From NCBI RefSeq assembly GCF_003721225.1, contig NZ_RIZI01000167.1, forward strand, positions 1-29,877: DNA of 29,877 nucleotides, given 5' to 3'. The position numbers were made by a program, and so were the translations under genes. Origin of the DNA: Acidithiobacillus sulfuriphilus. GTDB taxonomy: Bacteria > Pseudomonadota > Gammaproteobacteria > Acidithiobacillales > Acidithiobacillaceae. The notes beneath the pieces were generated by a model, which ran no database searches, was not told the DNA's origin, and saw only the letters and a program-made list of their open reading frames with translations. How positions within the stretch are numbered: the first letter of the stretch is position 1; the number at the start of each line of letters is the position of its first letter. This document shows positions 16,046 to 23,368 of this stretch, piece by piece.

Positions 16046-17272
16046 ATGCCGGAGAAGATGCAATTCACCAAGGCCCGCATAGCGGCGCTGGAGCCGGTCC
16101 CCGGCAAACGGATCACCGTCTATGACCTGGAACAGAAGGGACTCTGTATCCGCGTCACCCCCGCTGGAGCCAAGGCGTTCTATTGTGTCCGCAAGGTGGA
16201 GGGCAAAGTGGAGTGGGTACGCATAGGCGATGCCGCCGCCGTGACCATTGAGACGGCCCGGAACACTACCGCGAAGATCGTCAATGACATCGCCGCAGGC
16301 ACCAACCCCGCCGAGCAGAAGCGGATCAGGAAGGCGGAGATGACATTCTCTGACCTGTTTGCCGAATGGGTGAAGGAGTGCAAGGCCAAGGGTAAAAAGA
16401 GCCTGGGCAACGATGAGCGCAACTATCGTCTGCACCTGCAAGGCATCGCCAAGAAGAAGCTATCCGACATTGAGCGCCAGCATATCCGCACGTTACACCG
16501 GAAGATCGGCACCGCGTCCGGTATCTACCAGGCCAACAGGGTTTTAGCCCTCACCCGCGCCGTGTTCAACTTCGGGATCAAGGCGCTGGATATACCGGGA
16601 CTGACCAACCCCGCAGCCGGGTTGAAGATGCACCGAGAGGAAAGCCGGGATCGTCGCCTGCACCCCGACGAAATGCCCAAGTTCTTCGAGGCGCTGGCCG
16701 CCGAGGAAAACCCCGATATGCGGGATTACGTCATGCTCTCGCTACTGACCGGAGCGCGTCGCTCCAATGTGCAGGCGATGCACTGGCAGGAAATCCACCT
16801 GGAGCGCCGAACGTGGACCATCCCCGGCTCCAAGGCCAAGGCGAAGGACAACATCACCGTACCGCTGACCACCGCCGCCATTGAAGTGCTACAGGCCCGC
16901 GCAGAAGCCAATGGAGCGCAAGGGTGGGTATTCCCCGGCGCAGGCAAGACAGGCCACCTTGTAGAGCCTAAAAAGGGCTGGCAACGGCTATTGCAGCGGG
17001 CAGGCATCGAGGACTTGCGCCTGCATGACTTGCGCCGTTCTCTGGCGTCCTTCCAGATCGACGCGGGGGTATCCCTGGCCGTCATAGGTAAGGGACTAGG
17101 CCACCACTCGCAGCAAACGACCGCCGTCTATGCAAGGTTGGCTCAAGACCCCGTAGCAGACGCCTGGCAGAAAGGCACCGACGCCATTCTGGTGGCTGCT
17201 GGAGTTAAGAAAACTGCCGAGGTTGTGCCGATGAAGAAATTGCCCGGCCATCGCAAAAGTGCTATATCGTGA
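16046..17272 (+). CDS. int: P4-type tyrosine recombinase (integrase)
   Basis: This 408-residue integrase catalyses site-specific recombination between the element and tRNA-Lys. It has the N-terminal DUF4102 arm-binding domain (about 1-90, with LCIRVTPAGAKAFY), a central core-binding domain (about 100-200) and the C-terminal catalytic domain. The catalytic set is visible: Arg238 (GARRSN), His327 and Arg330 (LHDLRR), His353 (GLGHHS) and the nucleophile Tyr362 (TTAVYAR). A GGGAG ribosome binding site precedes the ATG. The gene is read inward from the left att and its stop overlaps the toxin start by 4 nt. It appears intact. Confidence 0.95.
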   Translation: MPEKMQFTKARIAALEPVPGKRITVYDLEQKGLCIRVTPAGAKAFYCVRKVEGKVEWVRIGDAAAVTIETARNTTAKIVNDIAAGTNPAEQKRIRKAEMTFSDLFAEWVKECKAKGKKSLGNDERNYRLHLQGIAKKKLSDIERQHIRTLHRKIGTASGIYQANRVLALTRAVFNFGIKALDIPGLTNPAAGLKMHREESRDRRLHPDEMPKFFEALAAEENPDMRDYVMLSLLTGARRSNVQAMHWQEIHLERRTWTIPGSKAKAKDNITVPLTTAAIEVLQARAEANGAQGWVFPGAGKTGHLVEPKKGWQRLLQRAGIEDLRLHDLRRSLASFQIDAGVSLAVIGKGLGHHSQQTTAVYARLAQDPVADAWQKGTDAILVAAGVKKTAEVVPMKKLPGHRKSAIS

Positions 17273-17595
17273 AGTGGACCGTTGAGACGCTGGACCAGCG
17301 TGTTGATGATGAACTGAACGCCCTGCCGTCCGCATTGCTGGCGCGTCTGGCGCGGATAGTGGAGATGATTGAGCAGGTAGGTCTTGAGCAGGTCCACGAG
17401 CCGCATATCAAGCACCTGGAGGACAAACTCTGGGAGATACGCGCCAAGGCACCGGATGGGATTGCCAGAGCGATATATGTCACTGCAACAGGGAAGCGGC
17501 TGGTAATCCTTCATGCTTTCGTCAAGAAAGCGCAGAAAACGCCTAAGCAGGCCATAGAGACAGCACGGCAACGCGCCAAGGAGATTTTACAATGA
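17269..17595 (+). CDS. higB: HigB/RelE-type toxin (phage Gp49-like family)
   Basis: The 108-residue protein belongs to the Gp49-like/HigB family of RelE-fold toxins, mRNA interferases that cut mRNA at the ribosome. Family marks include LPSALLARLARIVEMIEQ, the LEDKLWEIRAK segment, and ARAIYVTATGKRLVILHAFV, followed by a basic helical tail (KKAQKTPKQAIETARQRAKE). The GTG start overlaps the integrase stop by 4 nt and the stop overlaps the antitoxin start by 4 nt. The toxin-first order is typical of higBA. A 70-bp scrap of a near-identical gene lies at 15443-15513. Confidence 0.9.
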   Translation: MKWTVETLDQRVDDELNALPSALLARLARIVEMIEQVGLEQVHEPHIKHLEDKLWEIRAKAPDGIARAIYVTATGKRLVILHAFVKKAQKTPKQAIETARQRAKEILQ

Positions 17596-17873
17596 CCCTC
17601 ATATCAGAACTGAAAGAGCAATGGATGAAAAACCCCGTGTTCAAGGCGGAATACGACGCGCTGGAAGATGAATTCAGCCTTGCCCGCGAGTTGATCGAGG
17701 CCCGGACCCGCGCTGGACTGTCGCAAGCGGAATTGGCGCAACGCATGGGCACCACACAATCCGCTATTGCCCGCCTGGAAAGTGGCAAGTCCCCGCCGTC
17801 CATGCGAACCATTGCGCGTATCGCCGCCGCTACCGGCAGTCGCGCCGTAGTCCGACTGGAGCCGCGCCCTTGA
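17592..17873 (+). CDS. higA: HigA-type antitoxin, XRE HTH protein
   Basis: The 93-residue protein has an XRE/Cro helix-turn-helix (about residues 41-70: LSQAELAQRMGTTQSAIARL) and an N-terminal stretch typical of antitoxins paired with Gp49-like toxins. It should neutralise the toxin and repress the operon. It overlaps the toxin gene by 4 nt (ATGA). Its own promoter is not obvious, so it is probably translated from a shared message with the toxin and perhaps the integrase. Confidence 0.9.
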   Translation: MTLISELKEQWMKNPVFKAEYDALEDEFSLARELIEARTRAGLSQAELAQRMGTTQSAIARLESGKSPPSMRTIARIAAATGSRAVVRLEPRP

Positions 17874-17962
17874 TACTTCGTATTACCGAAGCAAAAGCCC
17901 TCCCCGGCCGTCGCCTGCATATCCGATTCAGCAACGGACAGGAGGGCGATGAGGACCTGTAG
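17870..17962 (+). pseudogene. Truncated DUF2442-like ORF
   Basis: A TTG overlapping the higA stop opens 30 codons that read ILRITEAKALPGRRLHIRFS and then NGQEGDEDL before TAG. This matches the first half of DUF2442 proteins (pattern ..PGYRLHVRFxDGxEGxVDL). DUF2442 genes often sit beside toxin-antitoxin genes. The second half is absent or frameshifted in the following 95 nt. Confidence 0.55.
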
Positions 17963-18057
17963 TTTCACCGCCATGCCCTAGGGTAGCTCCCGAAAGGCCG
18001 GAACCTTCACCGGCTTGGGCATGGCACCTATTCCCGAAGGAAGCGCAGAAGGAACGC

Positions 18058-18579
18058 ATGATGGGACAGATAGCGAAGATATTTGGTACACCGCAATTAT
18101 TGGCGCGGTTCGCACTGGACAGTGCCGATTATTCCACACACATGATCCGCCAGATAAAAGAAAACCCGATACTTGCCATCGTCATGGCAGAAGGGCTGCT
18201 GGAGTGCGTACAAGACCCGGATACGCGAGATTATCTGGTGCTCACAGAGTTTGTTGCTGTTTTTATCCGCCGTGGGGAGCCGATACCGCACCCGTTTCGT
18301 GCCTTTGCCGCTGGAGCAATCACCGGGAAGATCGCGCCCCGCCAGCGCAAGGGGCGACCCGGAAGCACGCTGCAGCGGGACTTTGCATTATGGGTTGCCA
18401 CCGAGATCGTGGCCGAGCAGTTCGTGTTGCCGAAGTATAGTAACGGCAGCGCAACGCGCACAACCGCCGCTGAGATCGTGGCCGAAGTCGCAGAGGTACC
18501 TATTGACGCGGTACTCCATGCGATACGCAAACATAAGGATTTTGCGCCTCCGATTTTGGGTGCAATAAATACCTCCTAA
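18058..18579 (+). CDS. Hypothetical element protein, 173 residues
   Basis: I do not recognise this protein. It is soluble and mostly helical, with a basic patch in the middle (PRQRKGRPGSTLQRDFALWV) and a C-terminal part that resembles a small HTH (AAEIVAEVAEVPIDAVLHAI). GAAGGA precedes the two adjacent ATG codons at 18058 and 18061; the second has better spacing. It lies alone between the toxin-antitoxin group and the HTH gene and could be a regulator or replication accessory protein. Confidence 0.7.
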   Translation: MMGQIAKIFGTPQLLARFALDSADYSTHMIRQIKENPILAIVMAEGLLECVQDPDTRDYLVLTEFVAVFIRRGEPIPHPFRAFAAGAITGKIAPRQRKGRPGSTLQRDFALWVATEIVAEQFVLPKYSNGSATRTTAAEIVAEVAEVPIDAVLHAIRKHKDFAPPILGAINTS

Positions 18580-18652
18580 TTTTGCGCCTATAGCGTCCCC
18601 CAAAATCACACCATATTGGCCTCACGTTATCGCTGAATGTGAGGCAACACCC

Positions 18653-18913
18653 ATGCAGAGCAATACTGAATCAGTAGCCCCGATTGTCGCGGAGATTGGC
18701 CGCACCCTTGGCTATTCACCCGAAGCCATCCCAACGCAGATTGACGAGAAAAAGACCGCCGAAGTCCTGGGCGTCAAAGTCTCCACCCTGACCAACTGGC
18801 GCACGACCGGCCGCTATGCGCTCCCTTACATAAAAGTTGGCCGCCTTGTCCGTTATCGCGTCGCAGACGTTGCTGCATGGATCGCTAAACGGCGCACCGG
18901 GGCGGAGGATTAA
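18653..18913 (+). CDS. AlpA/excisionase-like HTH protein
   Basis: The 86-residue protein has a MerR/excisionase-type winged helix at residues about 28-80: TAEVLGVKVSTLTNWRTTGR, then PYIKVGRLVRYRVADVAAWI, the typical 'DNA-binding domain, excisionase family' pattern. In satellites and P4-like elements such proteins act as excisionase or as activator of int and replication genes. The upstream CCTCAC...GTGAGG inverted repeat (18619-18645) ends just before the ATG and may hide the ribosome binding site. It lies 3 nt before the CHC2-protein gene. Confidence 0.85.
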   Translation: MQSNTESVAPIVAEIGRTLGYSPEAIPTQIDEKKTAEVLGVKVSTLTNWRTTGRYALPYIKVGRLVRYRVADVAAWIAKRRTGAED

Positions 18914-18916
18914 GCC

Positions 18917-19420
18917 ATGACCCCGCAACAAAAAAGCCGCCCCGATGGAGGGACGGCATACGCAAGAACGAACGCCTTCAATGATACGCCTATTGATCGA
19001 GTGCTGCACCGTCTGGAGAAGGTGAAGTCCACAGGCACCGGCAAGTGGATTGCCTTGTGCCCCGCGCATAATGACAAGCGCCCCTCCCTCAGTGTCAAAG
19101 AGGCCGACGATGGCCGTGTACTTCTCAAGTGCTGGTCCGGGTGCGGAGCCGCCGAGATCGTTTCAGCCATAGGCCTGAGCTTGGCCGATTTGTTCCCCGG
19201 CGACCGGCGCAGCCTCAGCGACCACGGCACTGGCCCCATGCGCCGTCCGTTCAACTGGCAAGACGCCTTGAAGGGTGTCTCTCACGAAATCACGGTGGCC
19301 CGGCTGATCGTTGAGGCCGTCAATCGCGGTGAGGCGATGGACGTGGAATCCCTGGACCGGCTGGCGCTGGCCGAGGAGCGTATCGACGACGCCTTACGCG
19401 CTGCTGGGGGTGTCCAATGA
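18917..19420 (+). CDS. CHC2 zinc-finger primase-like protein
   Basis: The 167-residue protein carries a DnaG-type CHC2 zinc finger: Cys48 and His51 (CPAHNDKRPSLSV) with Cys72 and Cys76 (LLKCWSGCGAAEIV), followed by LGLSLADLFPG-like sequence. There is no TOPRIM or polymerase domain, so it is probably the DNA-binding part of a split primase that works with the DUF3987 protein downstream. Its stop overlaps that start by 4 nt. It is the first gene of the tightly coupled replication cassette. Confidence 0.85.
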   Translation: MTPQQKSRPDGGTAYARTNAFNDTPIDRVLHRLEKVKSTGTGKWIALCPAHNDKRPSLSVKEADDGRVLLKCWSGCGAAEIVSAIGLSLADLFPGDRRSLSDHGTGPMRRPFNWQDALKGVSHEITVARLIVEAVNRGEAMDVESLDRLALAEERIDDALRAAGGVQ

Positions 19421-21009
19421 GCCGCGCATGGGATGAAGAGGCCGCAGAAACCTACCAGGCCGAAGATGCAACGGACCAGATCACCCCGCCCCCGGTTCCC
19501 GATACCGACGTCATGCTGTCCGGCATTATTGGCGAGATCGCCCGCGCTGGATCGGACGGCAAAGAGGTCCACCCCGTCGCCGTCGCCGCCGCGTGCCTGT
19601 CCTGGCTATCTGCCGAGATTGGCCCGGACATCTATCTACCGATTGGCGACACCAGGCACCACGTCAACCTGTTCACGCTCCACATAGGCCGCAGCGCCAG
19701 AGGTGGCAAGGGCGAGTCCCTGGGGCTGGTCAGACGAATCCGCAACACCATCACCGGCGACCGTGAAGACCACCCTTGCGGGCAGATTCACAACGGCGGT
19801 TTATCGAGCCGGGAGGGGCTGGCCGGAGCCGTTCACGACGGTTACAGACAGGGCAAAGAGGAAGTGCCCGCCGTGGCTGATAAGCGGCTCTGGATCGTTG
19901 AAGCGGAGTTCTCCAACGTGCTGGCGCAGGGGAAGCGCGAAGGCAATACCCTGCTACCCGCATTGCGTGACGTGTGGGACGGCGGGAATATTCAGCCTCT
20001 CACGAAAGGACGCGGAATGTGGTCAACGCATCCCCATATTGCCCTGCACGGCAATGTCACCCCCGGCGAACTACAGGCCCGCATCGAGGCGCGAGAGATC
20101 AACGGCGGGACGTTCAATCGCATCATGATGGTATGGGCGGAGCGCACTTGCATGGTGGCCTTACCGGAGCCTACAGATACCGGGGTTGTCGCATCACTGG
20201 CCCGGCGCATCGAGGATGCTATCAGGTGGGCGAAGGGCACCTACCCGACCACCAGAGACAGCCGCAAAGCCTCCCTGACCCCTTCTGCCGCACAGTCGTG
20301 GTTATCGCTCTATCCCGAAGTAAAACGCCCGCACCCCGCTGGCGATTTGGTGGCCGCAGCTACGGAGCGCCGCGCCCCTATCTGTCTACGCATCGCGCTG
20401 ATACATGCCATCCTGGAGAAATCCTTGATGATTACCCCGGACCATATCCGCGTAGGGTATGCCTGGGCGCAATACGGCGCTGCCACCGCCGCCTATGTGC
20501 TGGCAGGTATGGGTGGGCAGGCCAGAGACACCGACCGCGAACGCAAGGTGCTGGCGTTTCTGGACAAGCAGCCGGGTAAAGAAGCGGATCGCCGCGCCCT
20601 AATCAACGTCTGCTTCAAGAAGCATATCGACGCAAAAGACCTTGATCGAGTTCTGACGCCTCTTGTGGATGATGGGGCACTTCACCGGCGCGAGGAGGAG
20701 CCAAAAGCGGGAGGCCGGAAGCGCGTCATTTACTCATTGCAGCGTGCGGACAATGCGGACAATGCGGACAATCAACAACGGCGGGGCTTTTGCCATGCGG
20801 ACATCGACGCGGACAATGCGGACAATGAAAATCCACCGGTTCAAAGTCCGCAAAGTCCGCACGTTGTCCGCAACGCTGAAAGCCTTATGAATGCTCATTG
20901 TCCGCAAAGTCCGCAAAGTCCGCATACGTCAATAGAAAATTGCCCCCAGTGCGATGGGGCAGGTTGTCACCTTTGCGATGACATTGACCTTGAAGGCATA
21001 CGGCCATGA
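19417..21009 (+). CDS. DUF3987-family replication (helicase-like) protein
   Basis: The 530-residue protein matches DUF3987, common in phages and integrative elements next to CHC2 primase genes and thought to act in element DNA replication. Family marks include the early segment VHPVAVAAACLSWLSAEIGP and the P-loop-like HIGRSARGGKGESLGLVRRI. Further on are WIVEAEFSNVLAQGKREGN and INGGTFNRIMMVW. A wHTH-like part follows near 385-430. The last 90 residues are low-complexity ADN and QSP repeats (DNA 20746-20923) and end in a CPQCDGAGCHLC zinc-knuckle-like cluster. The start and stop overlap its neighbours by 4 nt. Confidence 0.85.
   Translation: MSRAWDEEAAETYQAEDATDQITPPPVPDTDVMLSGIIGEIARAGSDGKEVHPVAVAAACLSWLSAEIGPDIYLPIGDTRHHVNLFTLHIGRSARGGKGESLGLVRRIRNTITGDREDHPCGQIHNGGLSSREGLAGAVHDGYRQGKEEVPAVADKRLWIVEAEFSNVLAQGKREGNTLLPALRDVWDGGNIQPLTKGRGMWSTHPHIALHGNVTPGELQARIEAREINGGTFNRIMMVWAERTCMVALPEPTDTGVVASLARRIEDAIRWAKGTYPTTRDSRKASLTPSAAQSWLSLYPEVKRPHPAGDLVAAATERRAPICLRIALIHAILEKSLMITPDHIRVGYAWAQYGAATAAYVLAGMGGQARDTDRERKVLAFLDKQPGKEADRRALINVCFKKHIDAKDLDRVLTPLVDDGALHRREEEPKAGGRKRVIYSLQRADNADNADNQQRRGFCHADIDADNADNENPPVQSPQSPHVVRNAESLMNAHCPQSPQSPHTSIENCPQCDGAGCHLCDDIDLEGIRP
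20746..20923. repeat. 9-bp iteron-like repeats in both orientations, candidate origin
   Basis: GCGGACAAT occurs in direct copies at 20746, 20755, 20764, 20809 and 20818, with a variant GCGGACATC at 20797. The inverse orientation follows: AAAGTCCGC at 20843, 20852, 20906 and 20915, GTTGTCCGC at 20863 and ATTGTCCGC at 20897. Forward copies encode Ala-Asp-Asn and inverse copies Gln-Ser-Pro, so what is shared is DNA sequence, not peptide. This is the arrangement expected of iterons in an element origin, here inside the replication gene. Confidence 0.6.
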
Positions 21010-21401
21010 TGCCCGCGCAGGTCATTGTGGAGATCGCCGAGGAGGGCGGAGAAATCCGCCTGGAGGATGGACGCCTAAAGGTGAAGGGCATACCCGCCCG
21101 GCTGATACCGCTTATCCGTGAACACAAAATCGCGCTGCTGGCGCTGCTAAGGGAGGAGGAAGCAGGTCAACGTAGCACCTCGACGGCTTGCGTCGCCCCT
21201 GAGCCAGATATGGCCCCGCAATCGCTACCCGCGACCGTCACATGCGGATCGTGTGCCGAGTTCGAGCCGGGTAAAACCCCACTCGGCATAGGCCGCTGTT
21301 CCCGAACGGCGAACGGACTGCCACCCGTCGCCAGTCGCGGCTATGGCGCTTGCTTTCCGATCGCACCCAGATTCTGTCCCGACCATAAGGAACTCACATG
21401 A
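21006..21401 (+). CDS. TubC-like domain protein with a cysteine cluster
   Basis: The first 50 residues of this 131-residue protein resemble the TubC N-terminal docking fold: LEDGRLKVKGIPARLIPLIR and then EHKIALLALL. The C-terminal half has a cluster of Cys (CGSCAEFEPG, IGRCSRT, GACFPI, FCPDHKE) that suggests metal binding. Such hybrids occur in phage and element replication regions beside DUF3987 genes; their role is unknown. It overlaps the genes on both sides by 4 nt. Confidence 0.75.
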   Translation: MMPAQVIVEIAEEGGEIRLEDGRLKVKGIPARLIPLIREHKIALLALLREEEAGQRSTSTACVAPEPDMAPQSLPATVTCGSCAEFEPGKTPLGIGRCSRTANGLPPVASRGYGACFPIAPRFCPDHKELT

Positions 21402-21730
21402 CCATCATCGCAGCTTGCGTTGTCACGTTGAAGAAGCCCCCGTCCTTCAAACTGGCGAAGGATGGAACGATGCCCGTCTGGTCCGGCTTCGGGATGGCGG
21501 GCACCGACGCCCTGGGCATTACCGCCTTCAAGTCGCTGGCCGAAGAACTGGACGCGCTCCACCTGGGCGAAGGGGACGCTGTCACCGTGACAGGCACGAT
21601 ATCCCTGAACACCTGGGACGGGAAAGACGGCACCCCGCACCGCGGTCTAAAGATGATCGCAACCAAGGCCGAAGCCATCACGCCACCGGCACCCCGAACC
21701 ACCAACCCGAAAAAGGAGCAAAACCAATGA
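21398..21730 (+). CDS. Possible single-stranded-DNA-binding (OB-fold) protein
   Basis: The 110-residue protein reads as a small OB-fold candidate, with KPPSFKLAKDGTMPVWSGFG, a central helix and GDAVTVTGTISLNTWDGKDG, then a Pro/Lys-rich tail like SSB-type linkers. Its place in a replication cassette supports ssDNA binding, but no diagnostic SSB motif is present. It overlaps both neighbouring genes by 4 nt. Confidence 0.6.
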   Translation: MTIIAACVVTLKKPPSFKLAKDGTMPVWSGFGMAGTDALGITAFKSLAEELDALHLGEGDAVTVTGTISLNTWDGKDGTPHRGLKMIATKAEAITPPAPRTTNPKKEQNQ

Positions 21731-22020
21731 AGCAGAGTCTCGCCCATACCATAATCACCGTCATGCTGGACCACGACGCCACCCCCCGCGACGAAGAAGA
21801 AAGGCGCGACCTGGCGGAGATGCGCGGCAAGTCCACTCGGGAGAATCTAGCCGACTTGCTTCTGTCGTTGGGCACGGAGGGCTTGCGGTCTTACATCGAG
21901 GCGTTGCTGGAAGAGTCGCAGGAGCATCCCGCAGCCGCCAAAGCAGCGGCGGAGAATATGCTGTCCACCCTGGAGCCGCTACTTGCCTTGGCGGGCACGC
22001 TGTTGCGGGAGGTGCACTGA
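21727..22020 (+). CDS. Small hypothetical element protein (97 residues)
   Basis: I do not recognise this protein. The ATG at 21727 overlaps the preceding stop (ATGA) and begins MKQSLAHTIITVMLDHD; a longer frame extends upstream but only as a shadow of the previous gene. The product is acidic and mostly helical (REENLADLLLSLGTEGL-type helices). Its stop overlaps the next start by one base. Confidence 0.7.
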   Translation: MKQSLAHTIITVMLDHDATPRDEEERRDLAEMRGKSTRENLADLLLSLGTEGLRSYIEALLEESQEHPAAAKAAAENMLSTLEPLLALAGTLLREVH

Positions 22021-22310
22021 TGGCGGATAAAGAATCGGGAGAAAATCGGAACCAGCAAGGCCAGTTCCTACCGGGAAATTGCGCTAATCCGGGGGGGCGG
22101 CCCAAAGGCTCCCGGAACGCCACCACCATGACGTTGCAACAAGCGCTGCTAGAGAGCTTCCACCAACTCGGCGGCGTCCAATGGCTTGTGCAGCTTGGCC
22201 GGACCGAGCCCCGCACGTTCGCAACCCTGTTGTTGCGCCTCTTGCCGCAAGCCCAGCCGGAAGAATCGGACGATGAGGTCCTGGTGGACGACCCGGACCC
22301 GGACGTATGA
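22020..22310 (+). CDS. DUF5681-like small protein
   Basis: The 96-residue protein begins with a segment like DUF5681: GQFLPGNCANPGGRPKGSRN, the pattern 'GxFxxGxSGNPxGRPKG' found in many phage-type proteins, often next to terminase genes. A helical part and an acidic tail (DDEVLVDDPDPDV) follow. No terminase gene follows, so here it may be a packaging-interference or DNA-binding factor. The start overlaps the previous stop (TGATG). It ends inside an inverted repeat. Confidence 0.8.
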   Translation: MADKESGENRNQQGQFLPGNCANPGGRPKGSRNATTMTLQQALLESFHQLGGVQWLVQLGRTEPRTFATLLLRLLPQAQPEESDDEVLVDDPDPDV

Positions 22311-22377
22311 ATGAAATTCACCTGGCACGGAACCCGCTAGTAGTAGTGCAAGTCTTGTGCCCGAGAATTTCATTCAT
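22307..22377. repeat. Perfect 13-bp inverted repeat with 45-bp spacer
   Basis: ATGAATGAAATTC (22307-22319) and GAATTTCATTCAT (22365-22377) are exact inverse copies. Inside them GGCAC (22324) and GTGCC (22357) also pair, giving a two-tier stem. The left arm contains the stop codon of the DUF5681-like gene. No T run follows, so simple termination is unlikely; a regulatory or replication-related structure is possible. Confidence 0.65.
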
Positions 22378-22677
22378 GGCGGCACCGAAGCGCCGGGGAA
22401 AATGCGCCGCAAAGGCCGCAAACAGGCCAGAGTCACCGTAGCGCCAGTTTTCCCACAGGATGCGGCACGGGGCACGCTAGGGGCCTTCCTGCCAGTTTGC
22501 GAATTAAACCCATGCACCCGCCGCTAATCGAAACCAACCCCATGAACGACCCGCCGCATTCACCCGGCACCGAAGCGCCGTTACAGTGTAACGACCGAGC
22601 CCACGGCTTCCACTTTGGAAGCTCTTGCACGGCATGGCGCTGTCACCGTGACGCCCGGATCACGGCTGGGCGAATAA
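22378..22677. other. Non-coding or weakly coding stretch at the right end of the element
   Basis: A 15-bp exact repeat GGCACCGAAGCGCCG occurs at 22381 and 22566. A 74-codon frame (22497-22721) with clustered Cys/His is open but lacks a convincing ribosome binding site and runs into the arm-type boxes, so it is not called. Confidence 0.4.
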
Positions 22678-22726
22678 GCCCGGCTAACCCGTTTTTCCTC
22701 CTGAGGTTAGCCCTGGGTTAGCCCGG
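22678..22726. promoter_or_regulatory. GGTTAGCCC boxes at the right element end
   Basis: GCCCGGCTAACCC (inverse, 22678), GGTTAGCCC (22705) and GGGTTAGCCCGG (22715) match the boxes at 15989-16015. Having the same box near both ends fits integrase arm-type binding sites. Confidence 0.55.
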
Positions 22727-22734
22727 AAAAATGA

Positions 22735-22763
22735 AGGCACCTAGCAAGTTGCGCTAAGTGCCT
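22735..22763 (-). terminator. Terminator hairpin after tRNA-Lys
   Basis: AGGCAC-C-TAGC pairs with GCTA-A-GTGCCT around AAGTTGC. On the minus strand it follows the tRNA 3' end by 8 nt and is followed by a T-rich stretch (TTCATTTTT). On the plus strand it is also followed by GTTTTATTT, so it may work in both directions. Confidence 0.75.
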
Positions 22764-22771
22764 GTTTTATT

Positions 22772-22847
<76 letters not shown>

Positions 22848-22885
22848 GGAGCGCGTATTCTCCGACAAGAGCGGACAAAAGGCAA

Positions 22886-22906
22886 GCATTGCACTTTGGG
22901 CAATGC
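22886..22906 (-). terminator. Hairpin after the Fur-family gene
   Basis: GCATTGC-CCAAAGT-GCAATGC is a perfect 7-bp stem starting 11 nt past the regulator's stop codon and followed on the minus strand by TTGCCTTTTG. It is a moderate terminator candidate that separates the regulator from tRNA-Lys. Confidence 0.6.
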
Positions 22907-22917
22907 GATCCGCGCCC

Positions 22918-23346
22918 TCAATGCGTACTGCGGCGGCGAATACGAATGACCACGTCCACCCGTTCGATCTCCGTATCCGGGGGGAGCTCCGGCAAGTTGC
23001 TGATTTCCAGGGAGGAGGCCGGTATGTCGATAAGATCGCCGCTATCCACGTAGTAAAAGTGGTAGTGGGCGGAGACATTGGGGTCATAGAAAACCTTCCC
23101 CGGCTCGACAATCACTTCCCGCACCAAGGCGTGCTCCGCGAAGAGCCCAAGGGTATTATATACGGTAGCCTTGGAGACAACAGGATAATCGGCGTTCACC
23201 CGCTGCATGATCTCTTCTGCGGACAGGTGTGCGCAGGAGGAGAATAAGGCATAACCAATCTCCACGCGTTGGCTGGTGGGGTTGACACCGGCGTCTCGCA
23301 AAACCTCCAGTACCTTCTGTTTATTCCATGGTGATGTGTTCATCAT
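22918..23346 (-). CDS. Atypical Fur-family transcriptional regulator (PerR/Irr-like)
   Basis: The 142-residue protein has the Fur winged helix (about 15-80: NPTSQRVEIGYALFS, LSAEEIMQRVNADYPVVSKA, TVYNTLGLFAEHALV) and a shortened dimerisation domain. The metal-site His-x-His is kept (SAHYHFYYVDSGDLIDI), but the structural CxxC pair is replaced (YYVDSG), and the second C-terminal Cys pair is also missing. This is more like Irr/PerR-type than classical Fur. It probably responds to iron, haem or peroxide; the signal cannot be read from sequence. Two adjacent ATGs are possible starts. A palindrome at 23369-23383 could be its operator. Confidence 0.85.
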   Translation of the reverse strand: MMNTSPWNKQKVLEVLRDAGVNPTSQRVEIGYALFSSCAHLSAEEIMQRVNADYPVVSKATVYNTLGLFAEHALVREVIVEPGKVFYDPNVSAHYHFYYVDSGDLIDIPASSLEISNLPELPPDTEIERVDVVIRIRRRSTH

Positions 23347-23368
23347 GCACCTGCTTTCAGTTTTAAAC

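Noticed and set aside
20746..20923. CRISPR array
   Set aside because: Repeats are 9 bp, partly tandem and in both orientations inside a coding frame, with no regular spacers and no cas genes.
22497..22721. 74-codon frame with clustered Cys/His at the right element end
   Set aside because: No convincing ribosome binding site and it runs into the GGTTAGCCC boxes. Kept as a weak possibility only.
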